Positions 1-5,197 of a stretch of DNA of 9,699 nucleotides are shown here, in pieces. How positions within the stretch are numbered: the first letter of the stretch is position 1; every line of letters begins with the position of its first letter. Both the position numbers and the translations under genes were made by a program. The stretch is from Chloroflexota bacterium (GTDB lineage: Bacteria > Cyanobacteriota > Vampirovibrionia > Obscuribacterales > Obscuribacteraceae), in assembly GCA_005240105.1 (NCBI GenBank), contig SBAT01000299.1, positions 1-9,699 of the forward strand, written 5' to 3'. Below the pieces are notes generated by a model. The model was not told the DNA's origin. It did no database searches and saw nothing but the letters and a program-made list of their open reading frames with translations.

Positions 1-270
1 AACTTGCTTTGCTTCATCGATAATGCGCGAAGCTTCTTTCTCAGCTTCAGCGATTTTCTTTTGCTGCTCTGCCAAGAAGGCTTCGCCTTCAGCACGAGCG
101 GCTGCCGCTTCTTTCAACGCTGCATCGATGCCGTCTTTGCGCGAGGCAAAAACTGCCGGCATCTTAGACGACCACATCCAGACAATAAGCCCAACCAGCA
201 CTAGCCAGTTGAGTAAATTGTTTTCGAATATTCCAAAAATAGAAAAACCTTCGTGCATAATTGCCACCAT
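1..270 (-). CDS. atpF: ATP synthase Fo subunit b, 5' part only (cut by window edge)
   Basis: Subunit b forms part of the peripheral stalk that holds the F1 head against the membrane a subunit. The visible 90 codons hold a short N-terminus, one membrane helix (about residues 18-34, LLNWLVLVGLIVWMW) and then a charged Ala/Glu/Lys-rich helix (AALKEAAAARAEGEAF, AEQQKKIAEAEKEA), which is the typical b-subunit layout. The ATG at 270 abuts the TAA of the upstream b' gene with no spacer, and a GGAGGA sequence inside the end of that gene (281-286) lies 10 nt before it, which favours this start over the in-frame ATG at 258. The reading frame is open to base 1, so the C-terminal part lies outside. Having b and b' side by side points to a heterodimeric stalk, as in cyanobacteria and chloroplasts. 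Confidence 0.93.
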   Translation of the reverse strand, partial: MVAIMHEGFSIFGIFENNLLNWLVLVGLIVWMWSSKMPAVFASRKDGIDAALKEAAAARAEGEAFLAEQQKKIAEAEKEASRIIDEAKQV

Positions 271-747
271 TTAACTGGCTTCCTCCAGAGCGCTTTTCAC
301 GCGCTCGCGGTCTACGGACAACGTCACACGCTCACCCAGAAGCTTGTGCGCAATACTTTCAATAAGCTCAAGTTCTTGACTGATGAGCGGTTCAACAAGC
401 GCTTTGCGCTCGGTGACGATTGCGGCTTTGGCAGCCTCAAGCTTTTTCTGCCCTTCAGCTTTTACTTTGCCCACTTCGTCATTGCGACTTTGATTGGCTT
501 TCTGAGTGGCTTCGTTGATGACAGTTTGCGCATCATGGCGAATCTTATGCAGATGCTCCTGATAATGCGTTACCAAGTCACCAGCCTTGCTGTGCGCATC
601 TTTGCCGGATTTCAGATCGCCTGAAATTTTGGCGGCACGCGCTTCCAAGACTTTGCCTACTGGCTTCAACATCACTTGGTTCAACAAGTACATGAAAACC
701 AAAAAGCTCAAAACGAAAATTATTAGCGTTGCGTTTAGATCGAACAT
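271..747 (-). CDS. atpF': ATP synthase Fo subunit b' (second b-type stalk subunit)
   Basis: This is the partner of subunit b in the peripheral stalk of F1Fo ATP synthase. The 158-residue protein begins MFDLNATLIIFVLSFLVF, with one membrane helix at about residues 6-26, then a KPVGKVLEAR segment as in cyanobacterial b', and a long charged coiled coil to the end. The start at ATG 747 is chosen because GGGGA (755-759) lies 7 nt upstream; the longer frame would begin with an unsupported TTG at 768 and would place the ribosome-binding sequence inside the gene. It follows atpE after a 68-nt gap that contains a strong hairpin, and its stop touches the start of atpF, so translation of b' and b is probably coupled. 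Assignment as b' rather than b rests on gene order and the MFD-type N-terminus. Confidence 0.9.
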   Translation of the reverse strand: MFDLNATLIIFVLSFLVFMYLLNQVMLKPVGKVLEARAAKISGDLKSGKDAHSKAGDLVTHYQEHLHKIRHDAQTVINEATQKANQSRNDEVGKVKAEGQKKLEAAKAAIVTERKALVEPLISQELELIESIAHKLLGERVTLSVDRERVKSALEEAS

Positions 748-773
748 TTTTATTTCCCCAAGGTTCAATACGA

Positions 774-805
774 CGGGAGACCTTCAACTCAGTTGAGGTC
801 TCCCG
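774..805 (-). other. RNA hairpin between atpE and atpF' (processing or attenuation element)
   Basis: The arms CGGGAGACC (774-782) and GGTCTCCCG (797-805) are perfectly complementary over 9 bp. Inside them TCAAC/GTTGA adds 5 bp after a single bulged base, with a 3-nt loop. The structure begins 11 nt past the atpE stop in the direction of transcription. No run of U follows, so it is not a classical terminator; protection of the atpE 3' end, RNA cleavage, or partial attenuation are more likely. Confidence 0.7.
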
Positions 806-815
806 CGAGTGAATC

Positions 816-1109
816 TTAGACTTTGGTGCCGTTCAGGTAGAGCAGAATGGCGACGACGAAAGCGAGAAGTCCGAGAGCTTCCATCAAGGCGGCGATGATG
901 ATGGCGTTTGCCAACAACTTACCGGCCATTTCTGGTTGACGAGCCATGCCTTCCAAGGCACGGGAACCGGCAACACCGATACCAATACCAGGTCCGAATA
1001 CGCCAACGACGGCAATTCCGGAGCCTATGAGTGAAGCGGCTCTAATGATTGTGTTGCTATCTATACCAGCAACAGCGGTTCCTGCTTGGGCGATGATTTG
1101 AGGTTCCAC
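816..1109 (-). CDS. atpE: ATP synthase Fo subunit c (rotor ring)
   Basis: Subunit c forms the membrane rotor ring whose carboxylate carries the coupling ion. The 97-residue protein has two membrane helices (about 20-48 and 65-92) joined by the conserved polar loop ARQPE (residues 56-60). Helix 1 carries the glycine pattern GPGIGIGVAG that packs neighbouring subunits. The ion-binding acid is Glu77 in AALMEALGLL. The glutamine common in helix 1 of Na+-type rings is Ile here, and Ala rather than Ser/Thr follows Glu77, so I infer proton coupling. The start is GTG at 1109, supported by AGGAG (1117-1121) 7 nt upstream. The N-terminus is about 15 residues longer than the classic cyanobacterial protein. 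A 244-nt gap separates it from atpB and contains a likely promoter, so atpE may be transcribed in excess of its neighbours. Confidence 0.95.
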   Translation of the reverse strand: MEPQIIAQAGTAVAGIDSNTIIRAASLIGSGIAVVGVFGPGIGIGVAGSRALEGMARQPEMAGKLLANAIIIAALMEALGLLAFVVAILLYLNGTKV

Positions 1110-1203
1110 TAACCTTCTCCTAGCAAATTGAAGTGTCTGACTACATCAGGCGACGAATCCGAAAATTCGCAGACCTGCGCTTCCTCTAATACGAAGCGCA
1201 TCG

Positions 1204-1212
1204 ATTATAGCA
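1204..1212 (-). promoter_or_regulatory. Extended -10 promoter ahead of atpE
   Basis: Read on the minus strand this is TGCTATAAT, a perfect TATAAT with the TG of an extended -10 element. It lies in the atpB-atpE gap, with a predicted start near 1197 and so a leader of about 90 nt. There is no good -35 hexamer at 17 nt (GCAAAG), which is usual for extended -10 promoters. It would give atpE its own transcript, fitting the need for many c subunits per enzyme. Sequence match only. Confidence 0.55.
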
Positions 1213-1239
1213 AGTGCACAAGCATTCTTTGCCTTTATA

Positions 1240-1269
1240 GATGATGATATGTACACAAGCTTCATCATC
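1240..1269. repeat. 8-bp inverted repeat upstream of the atpE promoter
   Basis: GATGATGA (1240-1247) and TCATCATC (1262-1269) are perfect inverted arms around a 14-nt spacer. The element is centred roughly 58 nt upstream of the predicted atpE transcription start, a position compatible with an activator site, but it could equally be a hairpin in the atpB-atpE transcript. There is no U-tract. The rest of the 244-nt atpB-atpE gap holds no gene that I can see. Confidence 0.35.
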
Positions 1270-1353
1270 CAAAATCAGCCTGCCATGCTGCTTTTAGCGC
1301 GATCGCATTTGCCTGCAATCGAAAATGTGACAGGATAAAGGCTTAATTTTTAC

Positions 1354-2097
1354 TTAGTGATGCTCGGACACGGTGAGACCGATGTAAATAGCGGTCAACA
1401 AAGCAAATACGAACGCCTGAATGACACCAATGAAAAGTTCGAAGGCCATGATGCCTGTTGGTAAAAGCACCGGCATCATCAGCAAGAATGCACCACGCAT
1501 CAATTCGTCAGCGGTGATAACAACCATAAGTCGTAACGCCAATGTTGATGGGCGGACAACTAAGTCGAGCCATTCAATCGGATTGGTCAAAAGCAGTTTG
1601 CCGTACTTGAAGCCGTGCTTCCAGAAGCCGGAACCCAAGTAGACGATAAGCGCCACCATTGCCAGACCGCAGGTGACATTGAAGTCAGTTGTCGGGGATG
1701 CAATTTCAAAAGCCTCGCCATCTTTAAGATGGAACCAACCAGGCATGTGCTCCAAAGCACGCCATGGGCCGACGCCAATGAAGTTGCCTAATAAGACAAA
1801 TATAAAGATTGCTGCAATCAGCGGGAAGAATTTTTTGTACTCATGGCCAATTTGCCCGTGCGCTAAATCGTCGCAGAACTTGTAAACCATCTCGAGCAGC
1901 GCTTGGCCCTTGCCGCCGGCACCTTCGACAACCAAACCGCGAGTAACTAGTGCAGCTGCTAAAAGCATGCCGCCCATGCAGACCCAGCTCAGCAAGAGCG
2001 TATCTACGTGGATGCTGCCCAGAGGTCCCAGGATATTGATGTTGTTGATAGCCGGGTCTTTTACAAACTGCGAAAGTTCAAGATTTTTGCCTAGCAT
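1354..2097 (-). CDS. atpB: ATP synthase Fo subunit a
   Basis: Subunit a provides the ion half-channels next to the c ring. The 247-residue protein has about five membrane segments (near 33-53, 92-108, 139-158, 183-209, 214-242). The essential arginine is Arg189 in the segment STLALRLMVVITADEL, followed by Glu198. The last helix reads FELFIGVIQAFVFALLTAIYI, with Glu220 and Gln228 in the expected places for this family. Oddly, the Phe-Gly-Asn that usually follows the Arg-Leu pair is Met-Val-Val here. The start is ATG 2097; AAGGA lies only 3 nt upstream and AGGAAAG further back, so the ribosome-binding site is not ideal. It follows the FAS1 gene after 136 nt containing several hairpins and precedes atpE. 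Confidence 0.95.
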   Translation of the reverse strand: MLGKNLELSQFVKDPAINNINILGPLGSIHVDTLLLSWVCMGGMLLAAALVTRGLVVEGAGGKGQALLEMVYKFCDDLAHGQIGHEYKKFFPLIAAIFIFVLLGNFIGVGPWRALEHMPGWFHLKDGEAFEIASPTTDFNVTCGLAMVALIVYLGSGFWKHGFKYGKLLLTNPIEWLDLVVRPSTLALRLMVVITADELMRGAFLLMMPVLLPTGIMAFELFIGVIQAFVFALLTAIYIGLTVSEHH

Positions 2098-2165
2098 GAG
2101 TCCTTGCTTTCCTAACGCGCTAGCCTAAAAGGCGCGTCGAATGTGTCCCAAATGCCCCGAAAAGG

Positions 2166-2204
2166 GGAACAGCCCCGCATCATAACAGATGCAGGGCTTG
2201 TTCC
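2166..2204 (-). terminator. Long hairpin between the FAS1 gene and atpB
   Basis: The arms GGAACAGCCCCGCATC (2166-2181) and GATGCAGGGCTTGTTCC (2188-2204) pair over about 15 bp with one mismatch and one bulged T, around a 6-nt loop. In the transcribed direction it is followed by CCTTTT and by a second small alternative hairpin CCCC-GAAAA-GGGG (2155-2167), which shares bases with it and so could be mutually exclusive. It starts about 30 nt after the FAS1 stop. It may be a terminator or attenuator that separates FAS1 expression from the ATP synthase genes; the U-tract is weak. Confidence 0.5.
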
Positions 2205-2225
2205 ACATTACAAGGAGTGTAATGT
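2205..2225. repeat. Perfect 7-bp inverted repeat just after the FAS1 stop
   Basis: ACATTAC (2205-2211) and GTAATGT (2219-2225) flank a 7-nt spacer. It sits 8 nt past the FAS1 stop codon and directly adjoins the longer hairpin at 2166-2204, so the two would form consecutive stem-loops in the mRNA. It could stabilise the FAS1 3' end or be a protein-binding palindrome. Confidence 0.45.
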
Positions 2226-2233
2226 TTGGGTGG

Positions 2234-2740
2234 TTATTTACCGCGTTCTGGCATCAGTACTTCGTCGATTTCGTAAATCGTGGCGTTTTTGTACTTATCA
2301 CCATCACCCTGGAGGATTGCGCCATCAACGAGGATGGTGCCATCTTTGTTATTGATCATTACAAACTCGCCTTCGGTTGTCTTAGCCGAACGCATTGTTT
2401 GCAAATCATCCTTGGTTATCTTGCGTGGCACGATGTGGTAGGCAAGCACTTTGTGCAATTTCTTGTGGTCCTTCATCAAAGCTTCACGCTTTGCTTTCGG
2501 CATCTTTTCCCAGGCAGCATCTGTCGGGGCGAAAATGGTCACAGCCTTCCCGCTCTTTACGGTTCCACACATGCCGGCCTTCTTCATAATGCAGCAGGTC
2601 TTCATGTGATTGCCCATGCTCGGGCACTTTTTGCTCTTGCTCTTGCACTGAGCACCCTCGCCGGCGGAAGCTCCCTGAACGAAAATGGTTCCGATCAGAA
2701 GGGCTGCTGCCACAAAACTCATCAAATTCTTAGTAAGCAT
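2234..2740 (-). CDS. Secreted cysteine-rich fasciclin (FAS1) domain protein
   Basis: FAS1 domains are extracytoplasmic adhesion or ligand-binding modules. The 168-residue protein starts with a signal peptide (MLTKNLMSFVAAALLIGT, likely cleavage after GASA near residue 26). The FAS1 hallmarks follow: TIFAPTDAAWEKMP, LHKVLAYHIVPRKIT and the closing ATIYEIDEVLMP. The segment between the signal peptide and TIFAPTD is short and carries five cysteines, two adjacent, with many Lys and Met. It occupies the place of the first FAS1 helices and could bind metal or form disulfides; that is inference. ATG 2740 is preferred over TTG 2758 because GAGGAA (2751-2756) lies 10 nt upstream of it. It sits between an AtpZ-like gene and atpB, an unusual place for a FAS1 protein. 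A weak TATAAA (2784-2789) could give it a promoter of its own. Confidence 0.9.
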   Translation of the reverse strand: MLTKNLMSFVAAALLIGTIFVQGASAGEGAQCKSKSKKCPSMGNHMKTCCIMKKAGMCGTVKSGKAVTIFAPTDAAWEKMPKAKREALMKDHKKLHKVLAYHIVPRKITKDDLQTMRSAKTTEGEFVMINNKDGTILVDGAILQGDGDKYKNATIYEIDEVLMPERGK

Positions 2741-2793
2741 CTGTTTTGATTTCCTCAATTTAGGTCTGAACCTAGCCGATCATTTTATATCGT

Positions 2794-3042
2794 TTAGTCC
2801 TTGTTGCCGCTCTTTTCTTCCTTCTCTTGCTTTTCTGTCTGCAAGGCCTTGATTACCATGCGCGCCAACCCGCCCACCATTCCTAATAAGGAAAGTGAGA
2901 TAGCTAGAAGCGGTTGAGTATGAAACTTCTCGTCCAACCACATGCCACCCCAGGCTCCGAGCCCCACAAGCACAGCAATTGCCAAGACCGCATCGCCTGC
3001 CGAGGCCAGCCCTTTAGACAAATCGTCATCTCCAAATTTCAC
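2794..3042 (-). CDS. atpZ: AtpZ/ATPase_gene1-like two-helix membrane protein, first gene of the atp operon
   Basis: Proteins of this small family are encoded at the head of many ATP synthase operons and are linked to Fo assembly or Mg2+/Ca2+ uptake. The coding region shows two membrane helices, AVLAIAVLVGLGAWGGMW followed by LDEKF, then PLLAISLSLLGMVGGLARM, and a charged Lys/Glu C-terminus. The GxWLD-type turn between the helices is the family signature. It has two helices rather than the four of classic AtpI. The start is uncertain: I chose GTG 3042, with GGTGA just upstream, giving 82 residues. TTG 3021 has a better-spaced GGAG. The frame stays open to TTG 3189, but that extra N-terminus resembles nothing in the family and would run through the promoter region of the divergent pspA gene. 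Confidence 0.75.
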   Translation of the reverse strand: MKFGDDDLSKGLASAGDAVLAIAVLVGLGAWGGMWLDEKFHTQPLLAISLSLLGMVGGLARMVIKALQTEKQEKEEKSGNKD

Positions 3043-3098
3043 TTCTTCACCGCTTAATCTTGTCAACCAGGTTGTCTGTTCAAGCGTATCATTTATTG

Positions 3099-3143
3099 AT
3101 TGTGTCGCCAGGCTTGGACAGATGCCAATAGTTTTGATAAAAA
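3099..3143. promoter_or_regulatory. Possible overlapping divergent promoters for the atp operon and pspA
   Basis: On the minus strand TTGGCA (3128-3123) is followed after 18 nt by CACAAT (3104-3099), facing the atp operon. On the plus strand TTGGAC (3114-3119) is followed after 18 nt by TAAAAA (3138-3143) with a TG ahead of it, facing pspA. The two -35 boxes lie inside a small inverted repeat, TTGG-N7-CCAA (3114-3128). All -10 matches are weak (4 of 6), so the exact positions are tentative, although each direction must have a promoter in or near this 147-bp gap. Confidence 0.3.
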
Positions 3144-3189
3144 TTGAATTTGATAGACTTAATAAGGAAGATATTGAAGGAGCGCTCAA

Positions 3190-3942
3190 ATGTTTAGTCG
3201 CCTGTTAACACTGGTCAAGGCATTCTTTAACAGCATCATGGGCAAGATGGAAGACCCGGCAATGATGCTTGAGCAAACCTATGAAGATTTGCAGTCCAAT
3301 CTAATTCAAGTAAGGCAAGCAGTCGCCCAAGCAATTGCCACTGAGAAACAACTGGAGCAACAGTTGAAGAAGAATCAGGAGCAAGCGACTACCTGGCAAA
3401 ATCGCGCCGCACTTGCCGTACAACAAAAGAATGATGATCTTGCCCGTCAAGCTCTGCAAAGAAAACAGCAATACGCACAAGCAGTTATTGATCTAGAGCA
3501 ACAACTGAAATCGCAGAGAGAACTCACGACCAACCTGCGTTCAAAATTGCAAGATTTAGAAAACGAAGTTCAAAAGGCTTACACCAAGAAGCAAGTTCTC
3601 ATCGCTCGCGATAAGGCAGCACAAGCCACTGTTAAAGCTGGTGAAATTCTCTCCAAGACAACAGCATCAGGCGCAATGTCCGTTATGGAAAAGATGGAAG
3701 CAAAAGTTTCCGAGCGCGAAGCAAAAGCTGCCGCGCTCAGCGATATGGCTTCCGACAATCTAGAAACTAAATTTAAGAGCTACGAAGGCTCAATGGACAT
3801 CGAAGCCGAGCTTGCCGCACTAAAGGGTGAAACACCTTCAACTAAATTGATCGTTGAAGAGAAAGAGCCAATGCTTATCGAAGTGCAAGACGCCGAAACA
3901 ATCGAAGCACCAAAAGCCAAGCAAGCTGAAGCCGAAGACTAA
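3190..3942 (+). CDS. pspA: PspA/IM30 (Vipp1) family membrane-stress protein
   Basis: Family members polymerise on the inner face of the cytoplasmic membrane, where they stabilise damaged or energy-leaking bilayers. The 250-residue protein starts with an amphipathic helix, MFSRLLTLVKAFFNSIMG, then the EDPAMMLEQ turn typical of the family. A long, almost continuous coiled coil follows (about residues 25-195), including the conserved motifs NDDLARQALQRKQ (81-93) and LIARDKAAQA (137-146). The last 40 residues are acidic and low in complexity, and I cannot match them to the Vipp1 C-terminal helix, so PspA versus IM30 remains open. AAGGAG (3177-3182) lies 7 nt before the ATG. It diverges from the ATP synthase operon, which is suggestive because the family responds to loss of proton-motive force. 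Its stop overlaps the tgt stop on the other strand by 3 bases. Confidence 0.93.
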   Translation: MFSRLLTLVKAFFNSIMGKMEDPAMMLEQTYEDLQSNLIQVRQAVAQAIATEKQLEQQLKKNQEQATTWQNRAALAVQQKNDDLARQALQRKQQYAQAVIDLEQQLKSQRELTTNLRSKLQDLENEVQKAYTKKQVLIARDKAAQATVKAGEILSKTTASGAMSVMEKMEAKVSEREAKAAALSDMASDNLETKFKSYEGSMDIEAELAALKGETPSTKLIVEEKEPMLIEVQDAETIEAPKAKQAEAED

Positions 3943-5075
3943 GCGTCATTTGCTCTCAGGCGGGATTCGCCCTCAAAGTACTCTTTGAAGTTACCATCAA
4001 GAATTGCCTGACGGCACTCGCGTGTTTTCTTGTGCAGATAAACAATGTTGTGAATAGAAAGCAAAGTTGCCGCTGCCATTTCTTTCATGCGTACCAAGTG
4101 TGACAGATATGCACGAGTATGATTTTGACATGTGTAACATTCACAGCCGGGTTCAAGTGGCTGAAAGTCTTCGATGAAACTTGCGTTACGTACCGACACA
4201 CGACCATTGCTTGTGAAGGCTGCTCCGTGTCTTGCTAATCGAGTGGGCAAAACGCAATCAAACATGTCGATGCCGCATCTAATTGCATAAGCGATGTCCC
4301 ATGGCGTACCAACTCCCATGAGATAGCGTGGTTTGTGTTCCGGCAACAATGGTGCGGTGTACAGAACCACTCGCTCAATGGCATCGCGCTCTTCACCAAC
4401 TGCTACACCACCGATGGCAAAGCCTGGTAAGTCATGGCTTGTGACGACTCGAGCAGATTCTGTTCTTAGGTCTTCATAGATACTTCCCTGCACGATACCA
4501 AACAAAGCCTGATCGTGTGAGCGACTGTGCGCACTCACGCAACGCTCAAGCCAATTGTGAGTGCGGATCATCGCTGCTTTAGCTTCATCATACGTAGCAG
4601 GGTTTTTTACGCATTCATCGAAAGCCATGATGATATCGGCTCCGATAGCGTTTTGAATCTCCATGGATTTATCAGGGCCAATGAAATGCTCTTGTCCCGT
4701 GCGATGATCTTTAAAGACAACGCCTTCTTCAGAAATTCGTCTCAGCTCATCAAGACTAAAAACTTGAAAGCCGCCCGAATCTGTAAGTATTGGTCCATCC
4801 CAACCGGAAAACTTGTGCAGACCGCCTGCCTTTTTCACCAATTCATGACCTGGGCGAAGATATAAGTGGTAAGAGTTGGCTAAAACAATTTGTGACTTTG
4901 TTTGCTTTACCTGATCCCAGCTGACGGCCTTAACAGTTGCATTGGTCCCCACCGGCATAAATACCGGCGTTTCAATCACACCGTGCGGCGTAGTCAACTT
5001 ACCCACGCGGGCACCCGACCACGGACACGTTGCTTCGACTTGGAAGCTAATTGCTTGCTTAAGAGCCTGGCTCAT
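3939..5075 (-). CDS. tgt: tRNA-guanine(34) transglycosylase (queuosine biosynthesis)
   Basis: Tgt swaps guanine-34 of GUN-anticodon tRNAs for the queuosine precursor preQ1. The 378-residue protein has the usual family length. Visible elements are Asp99 in the TDSGGFQVFSL motif (general acid/base), Asp153 in AFDEC, Gln196 in GIVQG, the IGGVAVGE loop (221-228), and the probable nucleophile Asp273 in MFDCVLPTR. The zinc site is Cys311-x-Cys313-x2-Cys316 plus His342. All key residues are present, so it should be active. The ATG at 5075 is the only sensible start: no Shine-Dalgarno sequence precedes it and a TATAAT ends only 10 nt upstream, so the mRNA may be nearly leaderless. The convergent pspA stop overlaps its 3' end, leaving no room for a terminator between them. 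Confidence 0.97.
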   Translation of the reverse strand: MSQALKQAISFQVEATCPWSGARVGKLTTPHGVIETPVFMPVGTNATVKAVSWDQVKQTKSQIVLANSYHLYLRPGHELVKKAGGLHKFSGWDGPILTDSGGFQVFSLDELRRISEEGVVFKDHRTGQEHFIGPDKSMEIQNAIGADIIMAFDECVKNPATYDEAKAAMIRTHNWLERCVSAHSRSHDQALFGIVQGSIYEDLRTESARVVTSHDLPGFAIGGVAVGEERDAIERVVLYTAPLLPEHKPRYLMGVGTPWDIAYAIRCGIDMFDCVLPTRLARHGAAFTSNGRVSVRNASFIEDFQPLEPGCECYTCQNHTRAYLSHLVRMKEMAAATLLSIHNIVYLHKKTRECRQAILDGNFKEYFEGESRLRANDA

Positions 5076-5085
5076 AGCGATATAT

Positions 5086-5091
5086 ATTATA
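5086..5091 (-). promoter_or_regulatory. Perfect -10 box close to the tgt start codon
   Basis: TATAAT on the minus strand, in a short AT-rich run, ends 10 nt before the tgt ATG. A start about 7 nt downstream gives a leader of only around 4 nt. The best -35 (CTGGCT at 16 nt) is poor and lies inside a GC-rich hairpin. If this is the main promoter, tgt would be translated from a near-leaderless mRNA. Confidence 0.5.
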
Positions 5092-5097
5092 TGCTCC

Positions 5098-5183
5098 GGC
5101 GCTGCAAAGCCAGCGCCTTCGCCTGCCGTCCGGCAACCGTTACCGCTTCGCGGCGGATTGCTCCTCGCAACCCTTTGCTGCGC
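5098..5183. repeat. GC-rich nested palindromic block upstream of tgt
   Basis: The outer arms GCGCTGCAAAG (5099-5109) and CTTTGCTGCGC (5173-5183) are complementary at 10 of 11 positions. Between and overlapping them lie GGCGCTG/CAGCGCC (5098-5117, 6-nt loop), TGCC/GGCA around 5124-5135, CCGC-TTC-GCGG (5143-5153) and GGATTGC/GCAACC (5156-5172 with a bulge). It fills most of the 122-bp gap between the secreted-protein gene and tgt. No encoded protein is credible here. It may be a REP-like extragenic repeat, a terminator/processing region for the upstream gene, or a structured RNA. Confidence 0.5.
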
Positions 5184-5197
5184 TAGCTTGATTTGAC

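Noticed and set aside
253..624. 123-residue plus-strand frame opposite the b' gene
   Set aside because: It is antisense to a well-supported ATP synthase subunit, has no family-like motif and no good ribosome-binding site.
2189..2749. 186-residue plus-strand frame opposite the FAS1 gene
   Set aside because: It is a shadow of a gene with signal peptide and clear FAS1 motifs; the composition (Cys/His/Leu-rich) looks like antisense translation.
3061..3066. Perfect TTGACA -35 box on the minus strand
   Set aside because: No acceptable -10 lies at 16-18 nt (AGTGAA at 17 nt), so it is probably a chance match.
3043..3189. N-terminal extension of the AtpZ-like protein to TTG 3189
   Set aside because: The extra 49 residues do not resemble the family, the start has no ribosome-binding site, and it would overlap the pspA promoter.
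3790..3942. Vipp1-type C-terminal helix on the PspA-family protein
   Set aside because: The tail is acidic and low complexity with no recognisable extra helix; I leave the PspA/IM30 distinction open.
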